The notes below the pieces were generated by a model. The model saw only the letters and a list, made by a program, of their open reading frames with translations, searched no databases and had not been told where the DNA came from. This document shows, in pieces, positions 29,706 through 45,191 of a stretch of 64,000 bases of DNA. Within the stretch, counting starts at the first letter, position 1. Each line of letters begins with the position of its first letter. Location: positions 64,088,996-64,152,995 of the forward strand of contig CM043970.1 in the NCBI GenBank assembly GCA_014529385.2, given 5' to 3'. The translations under genes and the position numbers were made by a program. Origin of the DNA: Adiantum capillus-veneris. Taxonomy: Eukaryota; Streptophyta; Polypodiopsida; Polypodiales; Pteridaceae.

Positions 29706-32092
29706 TGAGGCGGTCCGGGGCGGGCAACAAGAAGAGTGGCCTCTAAACACCCTTCGAGGATCCCGTGCTGCTCAATTGGGGCTGGGGCAAGCACAATCAG
29801 AGACAAAAACAACCCACAGTCCGAAACCAAACAAGAAAAGGGGCACCACCTAGTTGTAAATGCAAACTAGGATGCACGTGATATCTCCTTGTACTCAAAC
29901 GCACAAAGAGAGGGGAATGCAAGATAGCCACACACACCAAACACAAACATTCACCACGCTAGAGAGAGGTAAAGAGCACAAATCAACTTGAGCAACTTAG
30001 TCTTAGCCTTAAAGACTAGATGCACACAAAGCTTGATGAGAAATAGAGAGACAACACAAAACTTGACCTTGTTGCCAATACACAAATTGTCTTAGGGTCA
30101 CGGGAGCCCTCTCACCGAGCACCCTCTTACAATTTACCCTTTAGGCAAACAATTCAACAAGCCCTCAAACCACCAAGCATGAAATGGCACAACAAACTTC
30201 AAGGACAATATACCTTCAACCACCTGATGAGCCAACTTATCAAGTCAATTTGGAGAGAAGAGTCGTAGTTGCAGCATACAATTGTACCCAAAACTATGAA
30301 TCTTATTTATGGACAAGAGTAGGCTACAAGTGTGATTGTAGAGTATAGTATCACTCCACTCCTCTAGATGGCATAACTAACTTCAAGCTTCTCCATGCAC
30401 CTATGTGTAGTGATGGAATAGAGCACTCACAATGCACACACTCTACACAACTAGGCTTGAAGAGTGGTGAGTTATGTGTTGAGAATGGCGTGGTGTAGTG
30501 TGATCATGTGATGATTTACAAGGGAGAGAAGGGCTCTATTTACAGGTTTTAGAAGCCCCGATTTGGATTAGGCCTAATCAAGTTTATTTGAAGGAATAAA
30601 AGATTATGCATATTTTTAAATTTTTTTAATGAGGGTGGGTCTCTCTTGTCCTTTGAGTCACATGGATGTGGGCTCAAGGGAAGAGAATCATTGAGGATGA
30701 AAGAAGAGAGGATTGAGTGAATAATTTGGGAGTGCCTACTCTAGTAGAGGGTGCATTTTACAATAAGGTTAGTGGTTAGTAGTTAGTAATTATCACTAAA
30801 AAATATTTACAAAATCATTCACCAAATGGTGAGATATATGATGAGAAAAGTTAGAGAAAGAATGAGCTTGTAAAGAGAGGTTGAAGCTTTGACATTCACA
30901 TCCTTACAGCACCGGAAGAAGAAGCAATCAGCATGGCGAAGTAGCGCGTGTCGATGAAGCTATGTTATCTTCAAACCTTGGAAAATTCATGATAAAAGCC
31001 TTCATTTGCAGAGGTTATCCTTGGATTTTTGCTGATTTTTTGAAGTTCTTTACAAAGCTGAAGAGAGTATGGTAATATGGACATATATGTAGAGAGAAAG
31101 GGGGACACATAGGGTGTAGAAATGGAGGATGAAGGCTATGGAGGTGTGAGAGATGTGGCAATGGTGAAGAGGGTGAATTAGGACATGGGAGTTGCAGGTT
31201 TGGGAGTGGGAAGGAGAGGGAGGAGTGTGTGTGAAAGAGGAAAATGATAAAGTGGAAGAGGGAGTGTGGCTGCATAGCATGGGCAAATTGGGGTCCACCA
31301 ATAAAATCATAGCTCACAGCTCGTAGCTCAAAAAACTATGACAAAATTTGAGGTGAAAGTTCAGCTCACGAGCTATAGCTTTTGTTTGTATCACCTTTCC
31401 AAATTCGGGGAGCATGTGATCTTTAAAAATTCAGCAAAACCGACTGTTTTTTCCACTGCACAAGGTCCTTGTGAGGTCTTTTTTTGGATGATTCTTTTGA
31501 ATACCTCCAAGAGTGAGCTCCCCATGGTGCATGCATGCATGCCACATACCCTTGACCTTATTTGGTAGGTCTATAATTGAAGATATTATTGAGATCATGA
31601 TATAAGTGAATAGTACAACTAAGAAAATCAAATATTGAGGGGTCTAAAAAAATATGTACATGTCAAATATAAATAATATAGGTGGAAAAAATATAAAGGG
31701 GTCAAAATAAATCTCTTTCATTATAAGTCTAGCATAAAAAGATGAATATTTTTGGTGTTCTAATTTATGAGAGTAAAAGAGAATAGATGTAGGAAGGAAA
31801 AATCACAATAGTTGAAAAAATATACACATAAATAAAACTAGTTTTTTTCGATTTTTGTTGGGATGGAGTTACACCAAAAATAAGAGAAGCTTGCATGAAA
31901 TTATCTCTTTATGGAATAAAGAGTATGCAAAATGGTAAGAAAAAATATGGTAATGGGGAGTCAATGTACATGGCATAAATAACACACACCTAAGTATAAA
32001 TATTTAAATAAATACCAAAATAATTATGAAAAATCCTTTTATTTAGGCCCTATATACAATGAAATATTTACACAGAAATGGACCATAATATA

Positions 32093-32148
<56 letters not shown>

Positions 32149-32432
32149 CTCAACTAGCCCAGTGACTAGCTAATTGAGGGTTTTTAAGAAAATATGGGGA
32201 AAGTCTCCTAACTCACACACGCCTATGTACAGTGAAATGGTAGGGATAGCCACAGTGTTTGGATGATTTTGGTAGGGTGGGTTAACTCACTATGGCAATT
32301 ACGGAGAGCTGAAAAACGGCTATCATTAGCCCTCGCCCAGGATGATGGTATATTCATGTACCATCATAGAGCATCTTTTCCAAAGAGAGTGCTTCAGAGT
32401 CCTTGACGAGATCTTCGTTGTTTGGCCCCTCA
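29706..32432 (-). repeat. Gypsy 3' LTR (2.7 kb)
   Basis: Differs from the 5' LTR by scattered substitutions and by a shorter (TA)n tract (32,092-32,146). The last part of the integrase frame runs into this LTR. Two open frames near 31,015-31,317 are repeated in both LTRs but look like chance. Confidence 0.9.
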
Positions 32433-33778
32433 GAATTTTGGCTGGAGTTACACTCATGCTTCATGTAACAATACTTACATGACACATCTGCCCTTTGACA
32501 GATCTTTGGTAGATCCTTTGGTAGAAGGCGACTCAAATAAGGCTTCAAGCGATACCCGTTTACCTTCCTGGAGTGCTCTTTCCCATTCAAGTCCATAAGT
32601 TGATAGTAACTTGAATTGAAAGCCTTCTTAACTATGTATGGCCCCCGCCATCTAGTTTCAAATTTGGCATCAAAACGATTATCGAGTCGATTGTCATACC
32701 TTAGCACAAGATCTCCTTCATTGATGCCTTTGTCCTTTAGTTTCTTGTCAAGCTTCTCCTTCGCATGCGTAGCTTTCCTCTTGTAGCACTCGTATGGTAC
32801 TTCTCTTTTCCACTCAAGCTCAGCTAAGGTAAGAAGTCTATCCATCCATGCTTCTTGATCATCTTGTGCTGCTTTTCCATGAAGTCGCATTGTTGGAATG
32901 TTGAGCTCAATTGGTTGTAAAGCCTCTTGACCACAGACCAAGTGAAATGGTGTAAACTCCGTGGCTTCCCTATATGTGGTTAGATACGCCCACAAGGGAC
33001 CATCCAAGAAGTCATCCCACAAATTTGTCTTATTTTTCACCATCTTTCTAATGATGCCTGCAATGACACCATTAGCTTTTTCTACCAAACCATTTGATTG
33101 GGGATAGTAGGGTGTACTATGACGATGTAGAATGTGAAGTTCTTCACAGAACTCTGTGAGCAAGACCTTTCTAAACCCTAGACCATTATCAGAAACAATC
33201 TCCAAAGGTGTGCCAAATCTACAACAAATGTGAGTGTAGAAAAATTTGCTCACTGTCCTCTCAGTTACCTTTGCCACACTTTGTGCTTCCACCCACCTAG
33301 TCATATAGTCTACCGCAACTAGAATGTAGAGTTTACCATTTTTTGTCCTAGGGAGAGGACCCATAGCATCAATGCCCCACTTTTCAAAGGGTCCATTTGC
33401 AAGCACGATTTGCCTTGGACCATACACCAATCTTCTATTCCCATTTACTTGACAATTGTGACAACTTTTACACCAATGTTGGACATCCACATGCAGACTT
33501 GGCCAAACATACCCAGCAAGCAAAATATTCTTCACAGTTAACTCTTGGGCAAAATGACCACCACATGCCTCTTCATGCAAACCTTTTAGAATGGCTGGAA
33601 TCTCCTTGATATTTAGTTCTCTTCTGCACACTTGATCCTTCCCTCTTTGGTAGAGGGATCCTTCTAGGAAGAGATACGTGCTTGCCTTCTTCATGAGTCT
33701 CCTCTTCTGAGCCTTCGTGAAGTCTTGTGGAAACTCACCCTCCAAAATGTAGCTAATAATGGGAGTCAATGACTCCAA
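32354..33778 (-). pseudogene. Gypsy integrase
   Basis: About 474 codons open. An N-terminal HHCC zinc motif (H..H...CKSCHNC), catalytic core FEKWGIDAMGPLP (Asp), EIVSDNGLGF (Asp), YPQSNGLVEKANGVI (Glu), then the basic C-terminal part with GDLVLRYD and WRGPYIVKKAF (GPY/F motif). All three DDE residues are present. It is separated from the RNase H frame only by an in-frame TAG at 33,782-33,784, so it would be the end of one polyprotein. Its last ~30 codons lie in the LTR. Confidence 0.9.
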
Positions 33779-33781
33779 TCC

Positions 33782-34846
33782 CTAGTATCTTGGTTGCTTG
33801 ACAGTTGCTACCACCATGATGACCTGCACTTCTTTCTCAACACATGTAACTACTTGCTGTGCAAGTAAATCGGCATCTTCATTCTGTTTCGTAGGAATAT
33901 GATATAGTTGCACTTCTTCAAATCGATTAAACAATCTACGAATGGCATGAACTTTTGTCCTTAGGCTTTCATTCTTGCATGCCCAAATGCCTAAAATTTG
34001 CTTCACGATGAGAAGTGCATCCCCTTTTACCATGAGACGTTGTATACCTTGGCCAATGCATATCTTTAAACCATGAAGTAGTGTGTCATATTCTGCTTCA
34101 TTGTTGCTAGTTGAACCTGGTAGATTGACCTTCTCTTTCATGACCACCTCTCCACTTGGGTTGAGCAATACTAGCCCTCCCCCTGCTTTTCCTGTGGCTC
34201 GTCGAAAAGCTTCATCAAAGAGCAAGGTAAAAGCATTAGGAATACTCTTAGGTGGTGGCAATGGTAGGGTCTTTACTTCAGGCACCTTAATCTCCTTCTC
34301 ATGTACCCTATAAGTAAGGATCCCTGCCAATTGTGCACGCACACTATCTTCTACTTTAAAAGAGTATTGAAACTCTTGCAACTCCATAATCCACTTTGAG
34401 ATCCTAGTACTAAGATTCATTTGAGATGACACCCAAGGGAACAAATTTTCTGCAGCGAGAATTACAAAAGGTTTTGGTAGCAGGTAGGATCTAAACTTTC
34501 TCACTGCAAACATGAGAGAAAGCATCATGAGTTCTGCCTCTGTGTAGCCTCTCTCTAAAGCATTCATGACCCTACTAGCAAAGTAGATGGGTCGCATTAT
34601 GGTATTGTGGGGATCTTGTTGTAGCAAAACCGCACCAATTGTTTCTTTCCCAACACTAGAGCTAACAAAGAATGTGTACTCCCAACAAGGAGGCATGAGT
34701 GTTGGTAGCTCTGACAAAATGAATTTAATGTTACAAAAGTACTCTTCAAGCTCATCAGACCATGCAAATTCTACTTGTTGTGTCAACTTTTGCAAAGGAT
34801 GAAGCAACTCCGAAGGTAAGTGAAGAAAGCGTGACATATACTTCAC
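33782..34846 (-). pseudogene. Gypsy RNase H plus second (archaeal-type) RNase H
   Basis: First part: IGAVLLQQDPH, PIYFASRVMNALERGYTEAEL, RKFRSYLLPKPF, the usual gypsy RNase H. Second part: FTLLFDEAFRR, GKAGGGLVLLNPSGEVV, STSNNEAEYDTLLHGL, LMVKGDALLIVKQI, HIPTKQNEDADLLA. This is a complete extra RNase H with DE/E/D/D-type positions: FDEA, NNEAEY, KGDA and NEDAD. TAA at 34,884-34,886 and TAG at 33,782-33,784 bound this frame. Dual RNase H suggests the Tat clade. Confidence 0.88.
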
Positions 34847-34883
34847 CTTTTGAATGAATGAGATTACCTCTTTGAGATTCTTG

Positions 34884-35812
34884 GGTTATGGGAGCTCAAT
34901 AAGAGCCTTTGCCTTTGAAGGGTCCACCTCAACGACTTTATAGGAAACCTTGTGACCAAGCAAGATCACTTCATCCTCACCTATGTGACATTTGTCAGGG
35001 TTGAGTTGAACTCCCATGTCATAGAGCTTCTTTAAACCTTCTTCTACCCTTTGTAGATGCAATGATTTTGAGCTATAAATGCAGAAATCATCAATGAACA
35101 CCCTAACTGACTTTCCAAAGAATGCTTCAAACACCATGTTCATGAAACGTTGGAATGTTGCAGGAGCATTTGTCATACCAAATGGCATGACTCTAAAAGC
35201 ATAACAACCCCAAGGAGTGATGAAGGTTGTTTTTAACTGATCTTCCAATGCGATACCTATTTGAAAGTAACCCGAGTAGCCATCACACACAGTGTACTTC
35301 TCATGACCAGCTACCTCATTTAGTATCTCATCTTGAAATGGGAGGGGAAAGTGATCTCTTTTTGTTGCCTCATTGAGTGGACGGTAATCCACATACACCC
35401 TCCACTTGCCATTTTTCTTAGGAGTGACAACAATGGGAGAGACCTACTTAGAATTCTGCACTGGATAAACGAAACCTGCTGCTAGAAGCTTTCTTACCTC
35501 CTTGAGTAAAGCCTGCTCCTTGATGATTCCTAGCCTTCGTAGCTTTTGAGCCTTAGGTGTGGCCTCTGGCTTCAACTCAATTTTGTGTTGAACAGCATCT
35601 ACTCCACGCACATCAGTGTAGTCTTTAGCGAAAAGCCTAGGAAATTTCCTTAACACATCTTTGAGCTCCTCGCTTTCATCCTTTGTAAGTGTTGTAGATA
35701 ACATAACTTCTAGCATTCTTTCATATTTCACTTTTTGGTTTTCTTGGGAACCTACCTCTTCCAAACTTGGGCAAGATGTCTCTTGGTTGTTTGGCTTAAA
35801 CCTTACCCCCAT
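34884..35812 (-). pseudogene. Gypsy reverse transcriptase
   Basis: Frame from 35,812: a linker, then HKIELKPEATPKAQKLRRL, LLAAGFVYPVQNSK, an in-frame TAG at 35,444-35,446 (where Trp is usual before VSPIVVTPKKNGKWR), then VYVDYRPLNEATKRDHFPLPF, VCDGYSGYFQI, AFRVMPFGMTNAPATFQRFM and VRVFIDDFCIYS (palm motif YxDD as FIDD), ending at TAA 34,884-34,886. All RT blocks are in order. Two single-base nonsense changes are the only visible defects here. Confidence 0.9.
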
Positions 35813-35920
35813 GACTTCGATGGAAGACTCCTCTTCAGTAATGCTGCCGCTACTTTGTCCTTTTGAAGTGCTATCGGTCTAGCCTTCCTCCGTCTCACTT
35901 TGAGACGATTCTTCATGGAG

Positions 35921-36960
35921 CTAATCTTGGCGTTGCTCCTTCATGTCAAAGACAACATTCTTATGATTTTCATTCCTGCAAATTAGCTTTCCACTCTCCC
36001 AATCCTGCAAAGCTCGCATTTTCATTAGCCATGGTCTCCCTAGGATAAATGGATAACCATTTCCTTTCATAGACATAACATAAAAATCCACTGCCTTCTT
36101 AATGCCAAAGGCCTCTACAAAAACATTTTTACAAATGCCTACACACCTAGCTTTGCTATTGTTTGCCATCTTGACTTTAATTTCAGGTGTCTCATGGATG
36201 TGCATGCCTAGTTTTTGCATGAGTCCCTCTGTCATGATGCAAATTTGTGCACCCCCATCCACTAGACCTTTCCTATCCAATCTTCCTTTGATGTAACAAT
36301 CTAGCACATGTGTAATATCCTTATTCATTTCAGCATGTGCAATTTTTACAACAGGCACACTCTCTTTTACCTTTCTCCTAGTGCTAACTGCCTTTGTTAA
36401 ATCCCTCCTAACTTGTGGGCATAATGCAAGAAACTGAGGCCATGACATATCAGGACCCTTACCTCTCATGTCTTCCAATAGGTTGTATGGAGCCATACCA
36501 TGTCCAAGAGGGAAGTCTTGGAGATTGATACGACATCGAGTCCTCTTAGCTTCCTTGGTCTCCTTTGCCTTCTTTTCTCGTCCATGGTCACTTTGTGATG
36601 TGACACCTTCTTTCTCTTTACCTTTTCCTCGGCCACGCTTAATGCCATTTGCTTCCATGTCAACCTCATTTGAGTTTGTCACCTCTACTACATGCACATT
36701 TGGGTCTGGCAAAGGTGGAACTCCTTCCACTCCTTGTGGAGGTGGTCTTGCTCCATTTGGCCTTTTTAGAATCCGTGGTTGCTGACTAGTTCCTTCTCCT
36801 GCATTCATCACTGGGTAATTCAAGTTAGGTCTCCCTGGCTCCCCACGGGGCCAAGGAAATTATACATCCCATGTCCAGACTCACCGCAATTCCAACATTG
36901 TAAGACTCTCCTAGGTCGTGAATCTCGCTCTTCAGACTTCTTTTCTTGTCCCTTTGGAGC
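35921..36960 (-). pseudogene. Gypsy gag C terminus (zinc knuckle) and protease
   Basis: Upper part (about 36,830-36,960): LQCWNCGESGHGMYN, a CCHC knuckle whose last Cys has become Phe, in a different frame from what follows. Lower frame (36,823 to 35,921): proline-rich PPPQGVEGVPPL, a basic KGRGKGKEKEG-like region, and a retropepsin-like domain with LVDGGAQICIM (D-G-G-A in place of D-[ST]-G-A) and GNGYPFILGRPWL (the ILGRP block). DGGA also occurs in the gag-protease of the 48,327-57,228 element, so it is a lineage feature rather than damage. Confidence 0.8.
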
Positions 36961-36992
36961 TACAACTTGTGCAAGGTGAATTGACAAGCTGC

Positions 36993-37628
36993 TTAAGATT
37001 CATTTAACTTCTCAATCACTTCCACCGTTACCTCAGGAAGCTCCCTAGATGTTGATGCTTGTGACTTACCTTTGGGTCTAAGACCTTCTATTGGAACCTC
37101 CCCCCTTAAGCACTTGAGTTTCCTATATTTCTCAGCAGCCCTAGTTTCAGTTGCTTCAAAGGTAGCAGGTGCACCGGCCTCAACTTTTATCTTAAGGTCA
37201 GGAAAGAGCCCGGCTATGAACCTCTCCTTCTTTAGGAACTTTGCACCCTCACCAGGGTTAGAAACATTTCTCACCCATACAGCCCAAAGACGTAACTCTT
37301 GCTTGTACAAGTAGTAGTCATCTAAGTCTTTTTGCTTATGAGAAACAATGTCTTGCCATAGCTTTTGAGTGTTTTGGGGATCAAAGAAGTATCTCTTGAA
37401 ATGATTCACAACTTCTGTGTAATTCCCTTTAACTTCCTCAGGCAAAGAGTCAAACCAAGTGCTAGGATCTTTCCTAAGGACCACCTCAAACATCTCTACA
37501 CGTTCTTGATTAGTTACTATCCTTTTGATACGACAAGACATCTTGAAATTTTCTAAAAATAATTCTGCATCCTCTCCAGGCTCTCCAAAGGAAAGAGGAT
37601 ATCCGGACATTTGGCGTTGGGCCTCCAT
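36993..37628 (-). pseudogene. Gypsy gag (capsid) region
   Basis: About 211 codons: FGEPGEDAELFLENFKMSC, ERVEMFEVVLRKDPSTWFDSL, NHFKRYFFDPQNTQKLW, HKQKDLDDYYLYKQEL, AGLFPDLKIKVE. This is the retrotransposon gag pattern (helical capsid ending before the zinc knuckle). A stop at 36,993 separates it from the knuckle. Confidence 0.8.
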
Positions 37629-38241
37629 TGAATCGGTTTCAAAGTGATAACAAGTTTTTGTTTTTCTTTCTTAAAAAAATTTACACAATATGTTTTCTAA
37701 ATTGCAATCTATTCTACAACAAAATAAAAATATTCACATCAAATGACCTATGATAATCAATAAGAGGTTGGATGACAGGGTTTGGTGATGCGAGAATTTC
37801 TCCTACTCTTTGGGCACCAAACATGAACACCATACGTTGTTAAAAATGGATTTTTCTACTAATTGCAATGTTTATTCTAATGTGTGGAGTGAAATGAAAG
37901 GGGAAAACCTCTATTCTTGGGCCATTATCCATGGTCTATGCATGACCTAATTCTTAAAACAAAACAAAAATATAGACGTCCAAACTAAGGTTGTACCTAA
38001 TGAGAGGCAAAATAAAAGGATTTACTGATGCGTTTATCTGTGCCAACCTAAGAGGACCTAAAATTCTACGAATTACACGTTGAAATTGCAACTTAGTACT
38101 AACAATTATGTGTACCTTTTGCCTTGCAATGGGAATGAAGGGATCATACAAATTCTCGTGATTCATGCAAGCTACTTGATTATGCTAAAGGTTGAGCCTT
38201 CACAAAAATACACAAGCCGGTCCTCAGTGGGGGCATCAATT
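37629..38241 (-). other. Gypsy 5' leader
   Basis: AT-rich, non-coding, between the 5' LTR and gag. A normal CCA-complementary (TGG...) primer-binding site is not seen after the LTR end. Confidence 0.6.
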
Positions 38242-41075
<2,834 letters not shown>

Positions 41076-41995
41076 GAATTTTGGCTGCAGAAATAATGAT
41101 GCAATAGCCCCAAATCTTTCATCTTGAAAGTAGCATTCAAATCAGCCTTAAATTCAGCAATATGTCTCTCATTTGGTCCAGTGATCAGCAAATCATCAAC
41201 ATAAAGAACCACAATGAGAAGTACATCACCCTCATGCTTTACATACAATGTGATTTCTGTTGGACTATTACGAAAGTCTTGTTTGACCAAATGAGTGTTA
41301 GCTTTCTCATACCAATCACGAGGAGATTGCTTCAACCCATACAAAGCCTTGTTACATTTGCACACTTTGTCCTCTTGTCCTTTTATGACAAAACCGCGAG
41401 GATGCGTTACATAAACTTCATCAAATATGTCACCATTCAAGAAAGCAGTAACAATGTCTGATTGATGTACATCCGAACCAAAATGAGCTGCCAATGCACA
41501 TAGAAAATGCACAGTAGTCATACGACAAGTGGGAGCAAAAGTCTCTTCATAATCTATGCCTTTTTGCTGTGCATAACCTTTTGCAACAAGTCGAGCCTTA
41601 TGGCGATCGATCTCACCATCCGGCTTGCGTTTCAACTTGTAAACCCACTTCGTACCAATGGCCTTTTTGCCAGGCAGCAAATCACATAAAGTCCATGTGT
41701 CATTTTCTATAAGTGCATCATATTCTGATTGCATGGCAGCCATCCAATTTTCTGAATTTTGTGCTTCATCAAAAGTCAGAGGCTCCTCAACATCATGTAA
41801 GCTAGACACAGCCAAAGCATAACAATCTGATGCATAAGATGCATGGCGAGAGCCTGAACGAGTACGACTAGACAAAGGTGCATCCAATTTACTGTCACAT
41901 AAAGTGTGCACCAGCCATTTTGGCATACCTCTAGCCTGCTCATTTTCAGCCCTTTCCTCATCAAGTACATCATGTACATTTGCATCAGTAATAGG
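41076..41995 (-). pseudogene. Copia reverse transcriptase, N-terminal and palm parts
   Basis: Reads EPLTFDEAQNSENWMAAM, ENDTWTLCDLLPGKKAIGTKW, HKARLVAKGYAQQKGIDYEETFAP, HQSDIVTAFLNGDIFDEVYV, KALYGLKQSPRDWY and LLIVVLYVDDLLITG (YVDD catalytic motif), ending KMKDLGLLHHYF where the gypsy starts. A TAG at 41,996-41,998 separates it in frame from the integrase end. Confidence 0.9.
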
Positions 41996-43693
41996 CTAAT
42001 CTAGAACATTTTCAGAAACCCCCATAGGCTGTACATTTGCCTCATTGGAACTTACATTCGTATTTTCACCACTGAAAAGAGGCAACAAAGTGTCATAAAT
42101 GTCCTGTGAGCTTACATTATTGTCTCTAGTACATGACAACAAGGGCTGAACAAAATCTTCCACAAACACTACATCCCGAGAAACCAGAATACGTTTTTTT
42201 TGCGGATGATACAACCTGTAACCTTTGCTTTCAGCACTATAACCAACAAAAATACATTTGACAGCCTTATCATCCAGCTTTCTGCACTGCACTTGTGGCA
42301 CCAAAGCATATGCCAAACAGCCAAAAACACGCATGTGCTCATTAAAAGGTTTTCTATCATGCCATGCTTCATATGGAGTAATAGACTGCAAAGCGTTCGT
42401 AGGACACCTGTTAAGTACATAAGTGGCACACATAATGTCCTCAAGCCAAAAAGAATGCATCCCAAAGCTTGACTTTTGACCATACATAGTGCCATTTCCG
42501 TCAGTGACCTGTTTTTCCTCTCAGCAACACCATTTTGCTGAAGGTGTATAAGGCACTGTACATTGGTGTTTTATCCCACGACTAGCCAGTAATGCATTAA
42601 ATTCATGAGACATATACTCCCCCCCTCGATCAGAACGGAGGGTGCCCATAGTACATTTCGAGACATTTTCAGCCATAGCCAGAAATTGTTTGAAGCACAT
42701 AAAAACTTCGGACTTTGCTTTAAGCGGAAATACCAATGCATGCCTGGAGTAATCATCAATGAAAGTCACGAAGTACAGGTAATTGCCCAAGGACGGAGTT
42801 TGCATGGGCCCACAAACATCACTATGCACAAGCTGCAACCTGCATGTGGCCCGAACTGAACCATCCTTTGGAAATTTAGAACGCTGCATCTTACCCAAAA
42901 TACAGCCTTCACAAACATGTTTGACAGGTGCTTCAAGAGGCGGCAAAGAATCAACCATATCAGATTTCTGCAAACGCAGCAAACTGGCAAAATTCAGATG
43001 ACCAAAACGTGCATGCCAAAGTTTTGCATTTGAAATAGCCCTTGAATCTACAACAACATTTGCAAAATTTTGTCCACACTTGTCATACAAAGTGAGCTTA
43101 TACAGTCCACGGCACAAAAGCCCGGATGCAACAATTTCATCACCAAAACTGAGATCATGAACTGTACATCTATCATCCACAAATTTGACTACAAGTCCAA
43201 GCCTAGCAAGTGCGGATACAGACAAGAGATTCTTCTTGATCCCGGGTACATAAAGTGCATCAACAAGCGTGAAAGAACTGCCATTAGCAGCAGTAAGCAC
43301 AATCTTTCCAACTCCCTGAACTGGATAAGAGGCGTTGTTGGCACAAGTGACTAAATTCCCATGAGGGATAGACTCGAGAGAGGTAAACAATTCACGATGT
43401 GAGGTAATGTGCTTTGTAGCACCACTGTCGAAATACCACACATGTGAATCTGCAGCAACTGACAAGCATGCATCATGGACAGTAGGATTGTAAGTGCATT
43501 CTGCGCTAAAAGCCCATTCTGCATCAACATCAGCATTACAGTCTCCTTTCACAGAAGACTCAACAATGGCTGCATTTGTAGTGGAACCAGCATTTGCAGT
43601 GGAACCACCCTCTTTCTTCTTAGCCTCTTTGGCCTTCAACTTAGGACACGACTTGATCAAGTGATCATTGGCTTTACAATAATGGCAACGCAT
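41996..43693 (-). pseudogene. Copia zinc knuckle, protease and integrase
   Basis: From 43,693: CHYCKANDHLIKSC (CCHC knuckle), WYFDSGATKHIT (DSGA protease site), LWHARFGHLNF with CEGCILGK (HHCC zinc motif), HSDVCGPM, FIDDYSRH and LRSDRGGEYMSHEF (integrase Asp-Asp, plus the DYS block). A one-base insertion near 42,530 (PYTP-S where PYTPQQNG is expected) breaks the frame before the catalytic Glu block, which continues as QQNGVAERKNRSL. The next frame (42,487-41,996) carries CATYVLNRCPTNAL, TPYEAWHDRKP and KCIFVGYSAESKGYRLY. Confidence 0.88.
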
Positions 43694-44533
43694 CTTCTTT
43701 TTCCCTTATCACCAGAATTGCCAGACGAAGTACTGCCAGCAGAAGCATTAGGAACATAATTTTTTCCACTCGCAACAGAACCATAAGAAGTGGCTGCATT
43801 ACTGTTACCACCCTTTCTTTGAGAAGCAATAAAAGCCTGTTCAACTGCACGCCGCCTAGTCCTGTTTTTTCTGGAAAGTGACTCTTGCAACAGCAATGTG
43901 CATAATGCATCAAACTTGACAACTTCAGGATTTCCTTGGGTCATAAGTCTCCAAGTAAAATTTTTTTTGGTAGGAATATGGTAAGGCATCAAGAACAGTC
44001 TGCACAAGGGAACTTTCTGAAATGACTTCACTTGCAGAAATAAGCTGCTCATTGATATCCTTGACACTAGCAAGGAAAGTGTCCATATCATCTTCCTCAT
44101 GCATAATCTTCGACTCCAGCTCTTTACGCAACAGAGCAATTTTAGCCTCATTGCGGCTTGCATAAAGACCTGCTAAAATATCCCAAGCCTGTTTTGCAGA
44201 ATTTGCTGAACGGATGTGAGGAAAAATGGTGCGCTTCACAGACAACGCAATCAATGCATGAGCCTGCGCATACTTAACATCCCAATGAGCTTGTTCTGCC
44301 GTAGGCAAAACAACTCTAACAGCTGCAATCCTTGCAGCAAGACCTGCAACATCCTCAACATCGCCTACATCCTCAAAACCAGGACGTACATCAATGCCCC
44401 ACACAATGTTCCAGACACCCTTTGACACAAGAACATGTTGCATCATATAAGCCCACATAGGGTAGTTGTCCCCATCCAACCTGTCCTCAGCAGCAAACAT
44501 CTTGAACACATCTGTGTTGTTGTTGTCAGCCAT
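43694..44533 (-). pseudogene. Copia gag
   Basis: ATG at 44,531-44,533. Reads FAAEDRLDGDNYPMWAYMM, AHALIALSVKRTIF, KQAWDILAGLYASRNEAKI, MDTFLASVKDINEQL, LVQTVLDALPYSYQKKF, the copia gag (UBN2-type) pattern. A frameshift near 43,930 moves the reading to KFDALCTLLLQESL..., and a second near 43,700 precedes the zinc knuckle. Confidence 0.85.
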
Positions 44534-44882
44534 GGTAAATGTTGCACCTGATGTGAAAACTGCCCGAAAATAGGAGAAACAGAGCGGGAATAACCTATGC
44601 TATATAGCACAAACCGTAGAAGATTATAAGGCACCTGCTATGCAGAAAATGGCACTGACAAAAATTCTACACAAAATGACAAAATAGCCTGTGTAGTACT
44701 GCCTGTAGTGGAAACGGAGGCCTAAATGAGCCCAAATCAAAATTATGAGCAGACCGAGCTCTTCGAGATTTCCCAAAATATTTGTTGACCTGCGAATGCT
44801 CGCCAAAGCTCACTGAAATCGGAGAAAGTGAGCAGGCGTATACTGGAGCAGCTGGCGACTAAGCCCGGGAGGACGTGACCTA

Positions 44883-44893
44883 CTCTGATACCA
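44883..44893 (-). promoter_or_regulatory. Copia primer-binding site for tRNA-Met(i)
   Basis: Minus strand TGGTATCAGAG two bases after the 5' LTR; complementary to the 3' end of plant initiator tRNA-Met, the standard copia primer. Confidence 0.85.
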
Positions 44894-44895
44894 AT

Positions 44896-45122
44896 TGTTG
44901 GAATTAGGGTTGCAGAGAAACACACACATCTTGGAGAAGACGAAGGAAGCTCAAGGCACACAATAGAGAGTGTGTTACTTAGTGTGCAATGGAAAGATAG
45001 ATAGCCCTAGAGTGATGGGCGTATATACAATGCACGGGGGAAAAAACCTCCTAAAGAGGGAAAAAATGCCCTGGCGGTCCTAGTGTGTTCACACACATCA
45101 CTACCACATGTATATGGTAACA
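44896..45122 (-). repeat. Copia 5' LTR
   Basis: 227 bases, TGTTACC... to ...CCAACA on the minus strand, partner of 28,627-28,852. Confidence 0.9.
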
Positions 45123-45191
45123 TAAATAAATTGCAAAATTATAATTCGTGACCATTTTGGAAAATGTGAAAATTTTGTGTAACTCCAATCT

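Noticed and set aside
31015-31317. 100-codon frame repeated at 39,563-39,865
   Set aside because: Identical because both lie in the gypsy LTRs; Pro/Ser/His composition without a domain pattern, so not a gene.
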